From Streptomyces sp. NBC_00691 (GTDB taxonomy: Bacteria > Actinomycetota > Actinomycetes > Streptomycetales > Streptomycetaceae), in assembly GCF_036226665.1 (NCBI RefSeq), contig NZ_CP109007.1, positions 5,186,501 through 5,250,500 of the forward strand: 64,000 bases of DNA, read 5' to 3'. Below, one piece after another: positions 35,103 to 44,603 of this stretch. Position numbers and translations under genes: made by a program. The first letter of the stretch is position 1; each line of letters starts with the position of its first letter. The notes under the pieces were generated by a model, which saw nothing but the letters and a program-made list of their open reading frames with translations, ran no database searches and was not told where the DNA came from.

Positions 35103-36728
35103 ATGCGCGGAGCCACGCACGCCAAGTGGGCCGCTCTGGCCACCGCAGTCGCCCTCGCGGCGACCGCCTGTGGCGGCGGCGACGACAGCGGCGGCGGAGG
35201 GGCCGACGGCATCGTGAGTTCCTCGTGGGGCGACCCGCAGAACCCGCTGGAACCCGCCAACACCAACGAGGTCCAGGGCGGCAAGGTCCTCTCCATGATC
35301 TTCCGGGGACTCAAGCAGTACGACCCGAAGACCGGCGAGGCCAAGGACATGCTCGCCGAGAAGATCGAGACCACCGACTCGATCAACTTCACCATCACGG
35401 TCAAGGACGGCTGGACCTTCTCCAACGGCGAGAAGGTGACCGCCAAGTCCTTCGTCGACGCGTGGAACTACGGCGCCGACCTGAAGAACAATCAGAAGAA
35501 CGCCTACTTCTTCGGCCAGATCGAGGGCTACGACAAGGTCCACCCCGAGAAGGGCGAGCCGTCCGCCACATCCATGTCCGGCCTCAAGGTCACCGGCCCC
35601 CAGACCTTCACGGTCAAGCTCACCCAGAAGTTCTCCACCTGGCCCATCACCCTCGGCTACGCGGCCTTCTCGCCGCTGCCCCAGGCCTTCTTCGACGACC
35701 GCCAGGCCTGGCTGTCGAAGCCGATCGGCAACGGCCCGTACACCGTCGACTCGTACTCCAAGGGCTCCCAGATGGCCCTCAAGCGCTGGGACGCCTACCC
35801 CGGCGCCGACAAGGCCCAGAACGGCGGCATCACCCTCAAGGTCTACACGGACAACAACACCGCCTACACGGACCTGACGGCCGGCAACCTCGACCTCGTC
35901 GACGACGTGCCCGCCTCGCAGCTCAAGAACGTCGAAGCGGACCTCGGCGACCGTTACATCAACGTCCCCGCCGGCATCATCCAGACGCTGTCCTTCCCGT
36001 TCTACGACCCGGCCTGGAACAAGCCCGGACAGGAGAAGCTCCGCCAGGGCCTCTCCATGGCGATCGACCGCGACCAGATCACCGAGACGATCTTCCAGAA
36101 GACCCGGACCCCCGCCGTCGACTGGACCTCCCCGGTGCTCGGCGAGGACGGCGGCTTCAAGGACGTCTGCGGCGACTTCTGCAAGTACGACGCCGCCGAG
36201 GCGAAGAAGCTCGTGGCCGAGGGCGGCGGCATCCCCGGCGGCACCATGAAGATCTCGTACAACGCCGACACCGGCTCCCACAAGGAATGGGTCGACGCGG
36301 TCTGCAACTCCATCAACCGCTCCCTCGGCAACAACAAGGCCTGCGTCGGCAACCCGATCGGCACCTTCGCCGACTTCCGCAACCAGGTCACCCAGTCGAA
36401 GATGGACGGCCCGTTCCGCGCCGGCTGGCAGATGGACTACCCGCTCATCCAGAACTTCCTCCAGCCGCTGTACTACACCAACGCCTCGTCCAACGACGGC
36501 AAGTACTCGGACCCCCAGTTCGACAAGCTGGTCAACCAGGCCAACGCCGAGGCCGACACCGCGAAGGCCATCGGGCTCTTCCAGCAGGCCGAGGAAGTCC
36601 TCCGGGACGACATGGGCGCCATCCCGCTCTGGTACCAGAACGGCAGCGCCGGCTACTCGGAGCGGGTCACCAACGTCTCCCTGAACCCGTTCAGCGTCCC
36701 GGTCTACGACCAGATCAAGGTCAACTGA
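35103..36728 (+). CDS. Oligopeptide ABC importer, substrate-binding lipoprotein (operon 2)
   Basis: 541 residues with GGGAGG before the ATG. The signal peptide ends LAATAC (lipidation). SBP_bac_5 family: VKDGWTFSNGEKVTAKSFVDAWNY and MGAIPLWYQ correspond to the same segments in the operon 1 protein, but overall similarity is lower than between the ATPases, as expected if the two bind different peptides. Cysteine pairs (CGDFC and CNS...KAC) are extra here. Confidence 0.92.
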   Translation: MRGATHAKWAALATAVALAATACGGGDDSGGGGADGIVSSSWGDPQNPLEPANTNEVQGGKVLSMIFRGLKQYDPKTGEAKDMLAEKIETTDSINFTITVKDGWTFSNGEKVTAKSFVDAWNYGADLKNNQKNAYFFGQIEGYDKVHPEKGEPSATSMSGLKVTGPQTFTVKLTQKFSTWPITLGYAAFSPLPQAFFDDRQAWLSKPIGNGPYTVDSYSKGSQMALKRWDAYPGADKAQNGGITLKVYTDNNTAYTDLTAGNLDLVDDVPASQLKNVEADLGDRYINVPAGIIQTLSFPFYDPAWNKPGQEKLRQGLSMAIDRDQITETIFQKTRTPAVDWTSPVLGEDGGFKDVCGDFCKYDAAEAKKLVAEGGGIPGGTMKISYNADTGSHKEWVDAVCNSINRSLGNNKACVGNPIGTFADFRNQVTQSKMDGPFRAGWQMDYPLIQNFLQPLYYTNASSNDGKYSDPQFDKLVNQANAEADTAKAIGLFQQAEEVLRDDMGAIPLWYQNGSAGYSERVTNVSLNPFSVPVYDQIKVN

Positions 36729-36751
36729 CGTCGTAGCAGGTCGGAGGCGTA

Positions 36752-36786
36752 CGGCCCGGCCCGCGGACCTCCGCGCCGCCGGGCCG
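36752..36786 (+). terminator. Intercistronic hairpin after the binding-protein gene (operon 2)
   Basis: A 9-bp outer stem CGGCCCGGC/GCCGGGCCG with an inner CGCGG/CCGCG stem, 23 bases after the stop. It sits at the same place as the hairpin in operon 1, though the sequence differs. Confidence 0.6.
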
Positions 36787-36856
36787 CACGTCTTCTCCGC
36801 ACCCCACCGCCACGCGGAGCCACCCCTCTTCCCGGAGCCAACCCCCGGAGCCCCCC

Positions 36857-37780
36857 ATGGGTCGATATGTGATCCGGCGGCTGCTGCAGATGATCCCGGT
36901 CTTCTTCGGCGCCACGCTGTTGATCTTCCTGATGGTGAACGTGATGGGCGACCCCATCGCCGGACTGTGCGGCGACCGCCAGTGCGACCCGGCGACCGCC
37001 GCCCAGCTGGAGAAGGAGTTCGGTCTCGACAAGCCCGTCTGGCAGCAATACCTCACCTACATGGGCAACGTCTTCACCGGAGACTTCGGCACCGCCTTCA
37101 ACGGGCAGCCCGTCACCGAACTGATGGCCAGCGCCTTCCCCGTCACCATCCGGCTCACGATCGTCGCGATCTTCTTCGAGATCGTCATCGGCATCAGCCT
37201 CGGTGTGGTCACCGGCCTCAAGCGCGGCCGCCCCGTCGACACCACCGTCCTGCTGCTGACCCTGGTCGTCCTCTCCGTCCCGACCTTCGTCACCGGCCTC
37301 CTCGTCCAGCTCCTCCTCGGCGTCAAATGGGGCTGGATCAAACCGGCCGTCTCGCCCGAGGCCACCTTCAGCGAACTCATCGTGCCCGGCCTGGTCCTCG
37401 CCTCGGTCTCGCTGGCCTACGTCACCCGGCTCACCCGGACCTCGATCGCCGAGAACAAGCGCGCCGACTACGTCCGCACCGCCGTCGCCAAGGGCCTGCC
37501 CCGCCGCCGGGTCATCAGCCGGCACCTGCTCCGCAACAGCCTCATCCCGGTCGTGACGTTCATCGGTGCCGACGTCGGCGCCCTCATGGGCGGAGCCATC
37601 GTCACCGAACGGATCTTCAACATCCACGGCGTCGGCTACCAGCTCTACCAGGGCATCGTCCGCCAGAACACCCAGACCGTGGTCGGCTTCGTGACCATCC
37701 TCGTGCTGGTGTTCCTGCTGGCCAACCTCCTGGTCGACCTCCTGTACGCCGTCCTTGACCCGAGGATTCGCTATGCCTGA
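36857..37780 (+). CDS. Oligopeptide ABC importer permease, OppB-like (operon 2)
   Basis: 307 residues, beginning MGRYVIRRLLQMIPVFFGAT, nearly as in the operon 1 homologue. Six helices are visible, with the EAA loop ADYVRTAVAKGLPRRRV. The first outer loop holds CGDRQC, a cysteine pair absent from the operon 1 protein. It overlaps the next gene by 8 bases. Confidence 0.94.
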   Translation: MGRYVIRRLLQMIPVFFGATLLIFLMVNVMGDPIAGLCGDRQCDPATAAQLEKEFGLDKPVWQQYLTYMGNVFTGDFGTAFNGQPVTELMASAFPVTIRLTIVAIFFEIVIGISLGVVTGLKRGRPVDTTVLLLTLVVLSVPTFVTGLLVQLLLGVKWGWIKPAVSPEATFSELIVPGLVLASVSLAYVTRLTRTSIAENKRADYVRTAVAKGLPRRRVISRHLLRNSLIPVVTFIGADVGALMGGAIVTERIFNIHGVGYQLYQGIVRQNTQTVVGFVTILVLVFLLANLLVDLLYAVLDPRIRYA

Positions 37781-38768
37781 GCAGCCCGAGCCGCTTGAGT
37801 CGTACGAGGAGGGCCGAGCCATCGCCCCCACCGGCGCCGGTGGCGCGTCCGATCTCGCGACGGCCGAAGGCGAGACCCTGGAGCGGACGCCCGGCGGCCC
37901 CCTCGGCACCGGCGCCGACAAGAAGCCCCGGTCCCTGTGGTCCGACGCCTGGCGAGACCTGCGCCGGAACCCGATCTTCATCATCTCCTCGCTGGTGATC
38001 CTCTTCCTGGTCGTCATCTCCATCTGGCCCCAGCTGATCGCCTCCGGGGACCCCCTCGACTGCGACCTCTCCAAGGCCCAGGAAGGCTCCCAGCCCGGCC
38101 ACCCCTTCGGCTTCAACGGCCAGGGCTGCGACGTCTACACCCGCACCGTCTACGGCGCCCGGACGTCCGTGACCGTCGGCGTCCTCGCCACCCTCGGCGT
38201 CGCCGTCCTCGGCAGCATCCTCGGCGGCCTCGCCGGCTTCTTCGGCGGCGCCTGGGACGGTGTCCTCTCCCGGATCACCGACGTCTTCTTCGCCATCCCC
38301 GTCGTCCTCGGCGGCCTGGTGCTCCTCTCCGTGGTGACCAGCTCCAGCGTGTGGCCCGTCATCGGCTTCATGGTGCTGCTCGGCTGGCCGCAGCTCTCCC
38401 GCATCGCCCGCGGTTCCGTCATCACCGCCAAACAGAACGACTACGTGCAGGCGGCCCGGGCGCTCGGCGCCTCCAACTCCCGGATGATGCTCCGCCACAT
38501 CTCACCCAACGCCATCGCCCCGGTGATCGTCGTCGCCACCATCGCCCTCGGCACGTACATCGCGCTGGAGGCGACCCTGTCCTACCTCGGTGTCGGCCTG
38601 AAGCCCCCGACCGTCTCCTGGGGCATCGACATCTCCTCGGCGTCGCAGTACATCCGCAACGCGCCGCACATGCTGCTCTGGCCGGCCGGCGCGCTCGCCA
38701 TCACCGTGCTCGCCTTCATCATGCTCGGCGACGCCGTCCGCGACGCCCTCGACCCGAAGCTGAGGTAG
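37773..38768 (+). CDS. Oligopeptide ABC importer permease, OppC-like (operon 2)
   Basis: 331 residues from ATG 37773. The N-terminal cytoplasmic part is about 60 residues, longer than in operon 1, then SLWSDAWRDLRRNP and helix 1. YGARTSVTVGVLAT and NDYVQAARALGASNSRMM are the core and EAA loop. It stops 6 bases before the OppD-like gene. Confidence 0.94.
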   Translation: MPEQPEPLESYEEGRAIAPTGAGGASDLATAEGETLERTPGGPLGTGADKKPRSLWSDAWRDLRRNPIFIISSLVILFLVVISIWPQLIASGDPLDCDLSKAQEGSQPGHPFGFNGQGCDVYTRTVYGARTSVTVGVLATLGVAVLGSILGGLAGFFGGAWDGVLSRITDVFFAIPVVLGGLVLLSVVTSSSVWPVIGFMVLLGWPQLSRIARGSVITAKQNDYVQAARALGASNSRMMLRHISPNAIAPVIVVATIALGTYIALEATLSYLGVGLKPPTVSWGIDISSASQYIRNAPHMLLWPAGALAITVLAFIMLGDAVRDALDPKLR

Positions 38769-38774
38769 GGACCC

Positions 38775-39758
38775 ATGCTGCTCGAAGTGCGCGACCTGCA
38801 CGTGGAGTTCCACACCCGCGACGGGGTGGCCAAGGCCGTCAACGGCGTCGACTACTCCGTCGACGCGGGGGAGACCCTCGCGGTCCTCGGCGAGTCCGGC
38901 TCCGGCAAGTCCGTCACCGCCCAGGCCGTGATGGGCATCCTCGACGTCCCGCCGGGAAAGATCAGCCAGGGCGAGATCCTCTTCCAGGGCCAGGACCTGC
39001 TGAAGCTCAAGGAGGACGAGCGGCGCAAGATCCGCGGCGCCAAGATGGCGATGGTCTTCCAGGACGCGCTGTCCTCCCTCAACCCCGTGCTCAGCGTGGG
39101 CGACCAGCTCGGCGAGATGTTCCAGGTCCACAAGGGCATGTCGCGCAAGGACTCCAAGGCCAGGGCCGTCGAACTGATGGACCGGGTCCGCATCCCCGCC
39201 GCCAAGGAACGCGTCGGGCAGTACCCCCACCAGTTCTCCGGCGGCATGCGCCAGCGCATCATGATCGCCATGGCGCTCGCCCTCGAACCCGAGCTGATCA
39301 TCGCCGACGAGCCCACCACCGCCCTCGACGTCACCGTCCAGGCCCAGGTCATGGACCTGCTCGCCGAGCTCCAGCGCGAACTCAACATGGGCCTCATCCT
39401 CATCACCCACGACCTCGGCGTCGTGGCCGACGTCGCCGACAAGATCGCCGTCATGTACGCGGGGCGGATCGTCGAACAGGCACCCGTCCACGAGATCTAC
39501 AAGGCGCCCGCCCACCCCTACACCCGCGGCCTGCTCGACTCCATCCCGCGCCTCGACCAGAAGGGGCAGGAGCTCTACGCGATCAAGGGCCTCCCGCCCA
39601 ACCTCCTGGCCATCCCACCCGGCTGCGCCTTCAACCCCCGCTGCCCCATGGCCCAGGACGTCTGCCGCACCGACGTGCCCCCGCTCTACGACGTGACCGA
39701 GTCCCCGGTGAAGCGCTCCAGCGCCTGCCACTTCTGGAAGGAGTGCCTCCATGGCTGA
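38775..39758 (+). CDS. Oligopeptide ABC importer ATPase, OppD-like (operon 2)
   Basis: 327 residues, beginning directly at LLEVRDLHVEFHTRD; it lacks the 20-residue N-terminal extension of the operon 1 protein. Walker A GESGSGKS, signature FSGGMRQR, Walker B LIIADEP, with the C-terminal cysteines CAFNPRCP. The sequence differs from the operon 1 OppD mostly by conservative changes. Confidence 0.95.
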   Translation: MLLEVRDLHVEFHTRDGVAKAVNGVDYSVDAGETLAVLGESGSGKSVTAQAVMGILDVPPGKISQGEILFQGQDLLKLKEDERRKIRGAKMAMVFQDALSSLNPVLSVGDQLGEMFQVHKGMSRKDSKARAVELMDRVRIPAAKERVGQYPHQFSGGMRQRIMIAMALALEPELIIADEPTTALDVTVQAQVMDLLAELQRELNMGLILITHDLGVVADVADKIAVMYAGRIVEQAPVHEIYKAPAHPYTRGLLDSIPRLDQKGQELYAIKGLPPNLLAIPPGCAFNPRCPMAQDVCRTDVPPLYDVTESPVKRSSACHFWKECLHG

Positions 39759-40845
39759 GGCGATTCTCGAAGTCCGGGACCTCCACAAGCACTACCCGCT
39801 CACCCAGGGCATCGTCTTCAAGAAGCAGGTCGGCGCCGTCCGGGCCGTCGACGGCGTCGACTTCGACCTCCACGCCGGCGAGACCCTCGGCATCGTCGGC
39901 GAATCCGGCTGCGGCAAGTCGACGGTCGCGAAGATGCTGGTCAACCTCGAACGGCCGACGTCCGGCTCGATCCGCTACAAGGGCGAGGACATCAGCACGC
40001 TCTCCCCCCGCGCCCTCAAGGCCGTCCGCCGCAACATCCAGATGGTGTTCCAGGACCCGTACACCTCGCTCAACCCGCGCATGACCGTCGGCGACATCAT
40101 CGGCGAGCCGTACGAGATCCACCCCGAGGTCGCCCCCAAGGGAGACCGGCGCCGCAAGGTCCAGGACCTCCTGGACGTCGTCGGCCTCAACCCCGAGTAC
40201 ATCAACCGCTACCCGCACCAGTTCTCCGGCGGCCAGCGCCAGCGCATCGGCATCGCCCGCGGCCTCGCCCTCCAGCCCGAGATCATCGTCGCCGACGAAC
40301 CCGTGTCCGCCCTCGACGTCTCCGTGCAGGCGCAGGTCATCAACCTGATGGGGAACCTCCAGTCCGAGTTCTCCCTGTCGTACGTCTTCATCGCCCACGA
40401 CCTGTCGATCGTGCGGCACATCTCCGACCGGGTCGGCGTCATGTACCTCGGCCGGATCGTCGAGATCGGCACCGACGAGCAGATCTACGACCACCCCACC
40501 CACCCCTACACCCAGGCGCTGCTGTCCGCCGTCCCGGTGCCCGACCCCGAGGCGCGCGCCCACCGCGAACGCATCATCCTCACCGGCGACGTCCCGTCCC
40601 CGGCCAACATCCCCTCCGGCTGCCGCTTCCGCACCCGCTGCTGGAAGGCCCAGGAGCGCTGCGCCCTGGAGGTCCCGCTCCTCGCCGTCCCGGCCGTCTT
40701 CCGCCTCACGGACAGCCCCGCGAAGCACGACTCGGCCTGCCACTTCGCCGAGGAGAAGCACGTCGTCCCCACGGAGGGCGGCGAAGGGCCCGAGACACCG
40801 CCCGAGAGCGGCACGGACCCCTTCCGGAAGCCCGAATCGCCTTAA
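39751..40845 (+). CDS. Oligopeptide ABC importer ATPase, OppF-like (operon 2)
   Basis: 364 residues; the ATG overlaps the OppD-like gene by 8 bases and has AAGGAG before it, exactly as in operon 1. Walker A GESGCGKS, signature FSGGQRQR, Walker B IIVADEP. The tail of about 20 residues (GGEGPETPPESGTDP) is unique to this copy. It is the last gene of operon 2. Confidence 0.95.
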   Translation: MAEAILEVRDLHKHYPLTQGIVFKKQVGAVRAVDGVDFDLHAGETLGIVGESGCGKSTVAKMLVNLERPTSGSIRYKGEDISTLSPRALKAVRRNIQMVFQDPYTSLNPRMTVGDIIGEPYEIHPEVAPKGDRRRKVQDLLDVVGLNPEYINRYPHQFSGGQRQRIGIARGLALQPEIIVADEPVSALDVSVQAQVINLMGNLQSEFSLSYVFIAHDLSIVRHISDRVGVMYLGRIVEIGTDEQIYDHPTHPYTQALLSAVPVPDPEARAHRERIILTGDVPSPANIPSGCRFRTRCWKAQERCALEVPLLAVPAVFRLTDSPAKHDSACHFAEEKHVVPTEGGEGPETPPESGTDPFRKPESP

Positions 40846-40865
40846 CAGAGCGGCAACTCGACGGA

Positions 40866-40877
40866 ATCGGATCCGAT
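40866..40877. promoter_or_regulatory. Palindrome ATCGGATCCGAT
   Basis: A perfect 12-base palindrome 21 bases after the operon 2 stop, between it and the next membrane-protein gene. No function is assigned. Confidence 0.3.
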
Positions 40878-40926
40878 ATACGAACACGCCAGTCTGTACA
40901 CCGTACGGCCGTGCGGGTGCCGTGAG

Positions 40927-40960
40927 CCGGGCCGGGGCGCGCCATGTCGCCCCGGCCCGG
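40927..40960 (+). terminator. Terminator of importer operon 2
   Basis: A 13-bp perfect stem (CCGGGCCGGGGCG and complement) with an 8-base loop, about 80 bases after the stop. Confidence 0.75.
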
Positions 40961-41013
40961 ACCCGTGTGTTCCCCGTGCCTCACAGGTTTCGCGGAACCG
41001 CTTGTTTCGGTCG

Positions 41014-41976
41014 ATGGCGACCGTGAGTATCGGTTCCGTGACTGTGACACGACCGGCACGCCTCACGGGCGCCGCGCTCTGCGCCGTGCTCGCCCTCACC
41101 ACCGCCGTGTGGATCCTCAAGGATCTCGCCGCGCTCGGCTCGCCCGCCGACCTCGCCTGGTACTGGGCCCGGGACCACGACTTCCTCATGCGGGGCCGGG
41201 CCGTCACCTCCCTGATCGACCCCGTGCTGCTCGTCGTCTCCGCCGCCGCCGCGGCCGCCGCGATCCGCTCCCGGCACGCGGCCTCCGCGCTGGCCGCCAC
41301 CGGCACCGTCACACTGGCCCTGCGCCTGCCCGGCCTCTTGGAGCCCGGCAGCGGCGCCCTCGCCACCGCCCTCGCCGAACTCGCCCTCGCCGCCGGTCTG
41401 ATCGTCACCGCCGCCGCCGGCCGCCGCCCGGCCACCGCCTCGTACGAGCCGCTCCCCACGCGCCCGCGTAGGAGCCCCGCCGTCGCCGCCGGGGTCCTCC
41501 TCGCGACCGGCGCGCTCGCCGTGGCCCTGTGGGAGCTGTACTGGGCCACCGAACTGCCCCTGCAGCTCACCGTCGACCGCTTCACCGGCGGCCGGTCCAT
41601 CATGAAGGCGGCCCTCGCGCCCCCGCCCGGCTGGCTGTCGCTCGTCCTCGTGGCCCTGTACGCGACCGCCGCCGTCTCCGCCTTCTCACGGGCCCGCCAC
41701 AGCCGGGCCTTCGGGCTGCTCGCCGGGGTGTTCCTGGCGGCCGGCGGTCTCGCGGACGTCGCCAGGACCATCCGCTACGACCTGATCGGCGACTTCTGGG
41801 ACCTCCCGACCACCGCCCGGCTGAGCATCCTCACCCCCTTCTTCGGGCTGCTCGCCGGCATCGCGGTGCTCGTCCTGCTCGCCGGGCGCGGCGCCCCCGC
41901 CGGAGCGCCGAGCCCGTACCCGCCGGCCGGGATGCCGCCCCCGGCCCCGCCCTACCCGCCGCCGCCCGGCTGGTGA
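41014..41976 (+). CDS. Integral membrane protein of unknown function
   Basis: 320 residues from ATG 41014; TTG 41002 and GTG 41038 are also possible, and no start has a strong ribosome site. About seven or eight hydrophobic helices are visible, spread along residues 15-290. The C-terminus is a short Pro-rich tail (PPAGMPPPAPPYPPPPGW). No family is recognised. It converges on the S9 peptidase gene with 49 bases between stops. Confidence 0.7.
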   Translation: MATVSIGSVTVTRPARLTGAALCAVLALTTAVWILKDLAALGSPADLAWYWARDHDFLMRGRAVTSLIDPVLLVVSAAAAAAAIRSRHAASALAATGTVTLALRLPGLLEPGSGALATALAELALAAGLIVTAAAGRRPATASYEPLPTRPRRSPAVAAGVLLATGALAVALWELYWATELPLQLTVDRFTGGRSIMKAALAPPPGWLSLVLVALYATAAVSAFSRARHSRAFGLLAGVFLAAGGLADVARTIRYDLIGDFWDLPTTARLSILTPFFGLLAGIAVLVLLAGRGAPAGAPSPYPPAGMPPPAPPYPPPPGW

Positions 41977-42025
41977 GCCGGCCGGTGGCCCGGCGGGTGG
42001 GCCGAGTGGCGACCCGGCGGGTGGG

Positions 42026-44191
42026 TCAGCCCCGCCGCCCGGCGAGCGACCGCTGCAGGAAGTCCACCTGGAGCAGCAGCAGGTTCTCCGCGACCTGTTC
42101 CTGCGGCGTCATGTGGGTGACCCCCGACAGCGGCAGCACCTCGTGCGGCCGGCCCGCCGCGAGGAGCGCCGAGGAGAGCCGCAGCGCGTGCGCGACGACC
42201 ACGTTGTCGTCCGCGAGACCGTGGACGATCATCATCGGCCGCACGGGCACCTCCGGGGCGGAGATCCCGTCGTCGGTGAGCAGCGACTGCTCCGCGTACA
42301 CCTCGGGGTCGTCCTGCGGGGTGCCGAGGTACCGCTCGGTGTAGTGGGTGTCGTACAGCCGCCAGTCCGTCACCGGCGCCCCCACCACCGCCGCGTGGAA
42401 CACGTCCGGCCGCCGCAGCACCGCCCGCGCCGCCAGATAGCCGCCGTACGACCAGCCCCGGATCGCCACCCGGTCCAGATCCAGCGGGAAGCGCCCGGCC
42501 AGGCCCTGGAGCGCGTCCACCTGGTCGTCGAGGGTCGGCCCGAAGTCCCGCGCGATCGACTTCTCCCAGGCGGGGGAGCGGCCCGGCGTGCCCCGCCCGT
42601 CCGCCACGACCACCGCGAAGCCCTGGTCGGCGAACCACTGGGACGTCAGATGCGCGTTGTGCGCGGCGAGCACCCGCGGTCCGTGCGGACCGCCGTACGG
42701 ATCCATGAGCACCGGCAGGGGCCCGTCGCCCTCCTCGTACCCCGACGGCAGCAGCACCGCGCACGGGATCCGCCGCACGCCGGCCTCCGTGAGCCGCACG
42801 CGCGCGCGGAGCAGCGGATCCTGGGCGTACGAGGTCACCACCGCGATGCGCTCGCCGTCCCGCAGCACCCGCGCCACGCTCCCCGGCGTCTCCGGCCCCG
42901 CCGACACCAGCACGGTCACCGCCCCCGAGCGCACCGCGCCGTGCACGCCGACGCCCTCGGACAGCCGCTCCGCGCCCCGACCGGTCACCCGGTACACATG
43001 GACCTCGCCGGTCTCCGGGCGAGCCGCCTCCGCGCCCGCCGACGCCGACACGAGGATGTCGTCCTCCCCGACGTCGAGCACGGCCCGGACATGCAGCGAG
43101 GCGTCCGTCAGCACCTCGTCGCCCACGGCCAGGGCCCGTGCCCCGGTCTCGTCCGTGAGCCGTACGAGCCGCCCGTCCGGAGCCCACGCCGGCACCCCCG
43201 GCAGCACCTCCAGCCACACGGGGTCACGCTCCGCCCGGACCGTCCTCGTCTCCCCGGACTCCGGGTCCACCGCGAGGAACAGCTGCTCCCGCTGGTCCCG
43301 CGCCTGGACGAGCAACAGCGGCGCGCCGGCCGACGACCAGTGCACGCGCGCGAGGTACGGGTACCGCTCCCGGTCCCACGCCACCTCGGTGCGGGCGCCC
43401 GTGAGGTCCATGACGAACAGCCGTACGTCCGCGTTGGCCGTACCCGCCGCCGGGTACGCCACCGGCTGCGGCTCCCGCTCCGGATGCGCCGGGTCGGCGA
43501 TCCACCAGCGGCGCACCGCCCGGTCGTCGGCGCGGGCCACGAGCAGCCGGTCGGAGGCGGGCGACCACCAGAACCCCCGGTCCCGGGTCATCTCCTCCGA
43601 GGCGATGAATTCGGCCAATCCGTAGGACACCTGAGGCTCCTCCGGAACGGCCAGTTCACGGTCGCCCGAACCGTCCGCGCCGACCACCCGCAGCGCGCCC
43701 TCCACCACGTACGCGACCAGACGCCCGTCCGGCGAGGGCCGGGGATCGATCACCGGCCCCGGCACCGGCAGCTCCCGCGCCGTCCCCGCCCGCAGCTCCG
43801 CCGCGAACAGACGCCCCGACAGGGCGAAGGCCGCCAACTCCACGGCCCCGTCCACCGCGTACGCCACCACGCCGGCCGAGCCCTCCCGGCTCCGCTCCCG
43901 GCGCGCCCGCTCCCGCGGCGACAACTCCTCCTCGCCGTCCGCGAGCAGCGCGTCCGGGTCCGCCGCCACCCGCTCCACCGGGGCGCCGCCGTCGCGGGGC
44001 AGGTCGAGGACCCAGAGCCCGTGCGTACGGTCCACACCGGACGCGGCCCTGACGAACACGACGCGCTCCCCGTCGGGGGAGACCGAGAAGGCACGCGGAA
44101 CGCCCAGGGTGAACCGCTGGGTACGGGCGTGACGGCGGGGGAAGGAGAGCCCGGCAGGGGGTGTGGCCGGCTGCTGTCGAGACGAGGTCAT
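42026..44191 (-). CDS. S9 family prolyl oligopeptidase (dipeptidyl-peptidase IV-like)
   Basis: 721 residues from ATG 44191; a start at 44254 would reach into the promoter region. The N-terminal half is a DPP IV-type beta-propeller (repeated SPDG and WSPASD motifs), and the C-terminal part an alpha/beta hydrolase. Catalytic Ser581 lies in GWSYGGY, with the Asp in GLADDNV and the His in GVTHMTP. It has no signal peptide, so it probably trims short peptides in the cytoplasm, including those brought in by the nearby importers (inference). Confidence 0.92.
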   Translation of the reverse strand: MTSSRQQPATPPAGLSFPRRHARTQRFTLGVPRAFSVSPDGERVVFVRAASGVDRTHGLWVLDLPRDGGAPVERVAADPDALLADGEEELSPRERARRERSREGSAGVVAYAVDGAVELAAFALSGRLFAAELRAGTARELPVPGPVIDPRPSPDGRLVAYVVEGALRVVGADGSGDRELAVPEEPQVSYGLAEFIASEEMTRDRGFWWSPASDRLLVARADDRAVRRWWIADPAHPEREPQPVAYPAAGTANADVRLFVMDLTGARTEVAWDRERYPYLARVHWSSAGAPLLLVQARDQREQLFLAVDPESGETRTVRAERDPVWLEVLPGVPAWAPDGRLVRLTDETGARALAVGDEVLTDASLHVRAVLDVGEDDILVSASAGAEAARPETGEVHVYRVTGRGAERLSEGVGVHGAVRSGAVTVLVSAGPETPGSVARVLRDGERIAVVTSYAQDPLLRARVRLTEAGVRRIPCAVLLPSGYEEGDGPLPVLMDPYGGPHGPRVLAAHNAHLTSQWFADQGFAVVVADGRGTPGRSPAWEKSIARDFGPTLDDQVDALQGLAGRFPLDLDRVAIRGWSYGGYLAARAVLRRPDVFHAAVVGAPVTDWRLYDTHYTERYLGTPQDDPEVYAEQSLLTDDGISAPEVPVRPMMIVHGLADDNVVVAHALRLSSALLAAGRPHEVLPLSGVTHMTPQEQVAENLLLLQVDFLQRSLAGRRG

Positions 44192-44372
44192 GAGGCCGAA
44201 ACTAGCGCTGTGCGCCCCCCTCGTGCCTCCGTCCGCCGATCGATGCGGCCGCACGGATAGTTATGATCCGTAGCGCTAGGTGGGTATGCATCCGACGGGC
44301 CTGCCCTCTGGCACATGCTGATCGACCGAACCACTCGAATATCCGACCGAAGAAGTGTGGAGGTGAACCGCC

Positions 44373-44567
44373 GTGGCACTCTCGATCTCCGTGGTGGTGC
44401 TGCTGGCGATCGTCGTCTTCCTTCTGATCCGGAAATCCGGGTTGAAGGCCGGACACGCGGCGATCAGCGCGCTCCTTGGCTTCTATCTGGCGAGCTCCTC
44501 CATCGCCCCGTCCATCAGCACCCTCACCACCAACGTGGCGAACATGGTGGGCGGCCTCAAGTTCTGA
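44373..44567 (+). CDS. Small hydrophobic protein (64 residues)
   Basis: GTG start with GAGGTG upstream. Two hydrophobic stretches (SISVVVLLAIVVFLLI and AAISALLGFYLASSSIAPSI) suggest a membrane hairpin. No domain is recognised, but its codon use and ribosome site support a real gene. It is divergent from the peptidase and lies 36 bases before mshB. Confidence 0.75.
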   Translation: MALSISVVVLLAIVVFLLIRKSGLKAGHAAISALLGFYLASSSIAPSISTLTTNVANMVGGLKF

Positions 44568-44603
44568 GGGCGCCTGCGCGCGCCGACCTCGTAGGGTGGG
44601 GCC

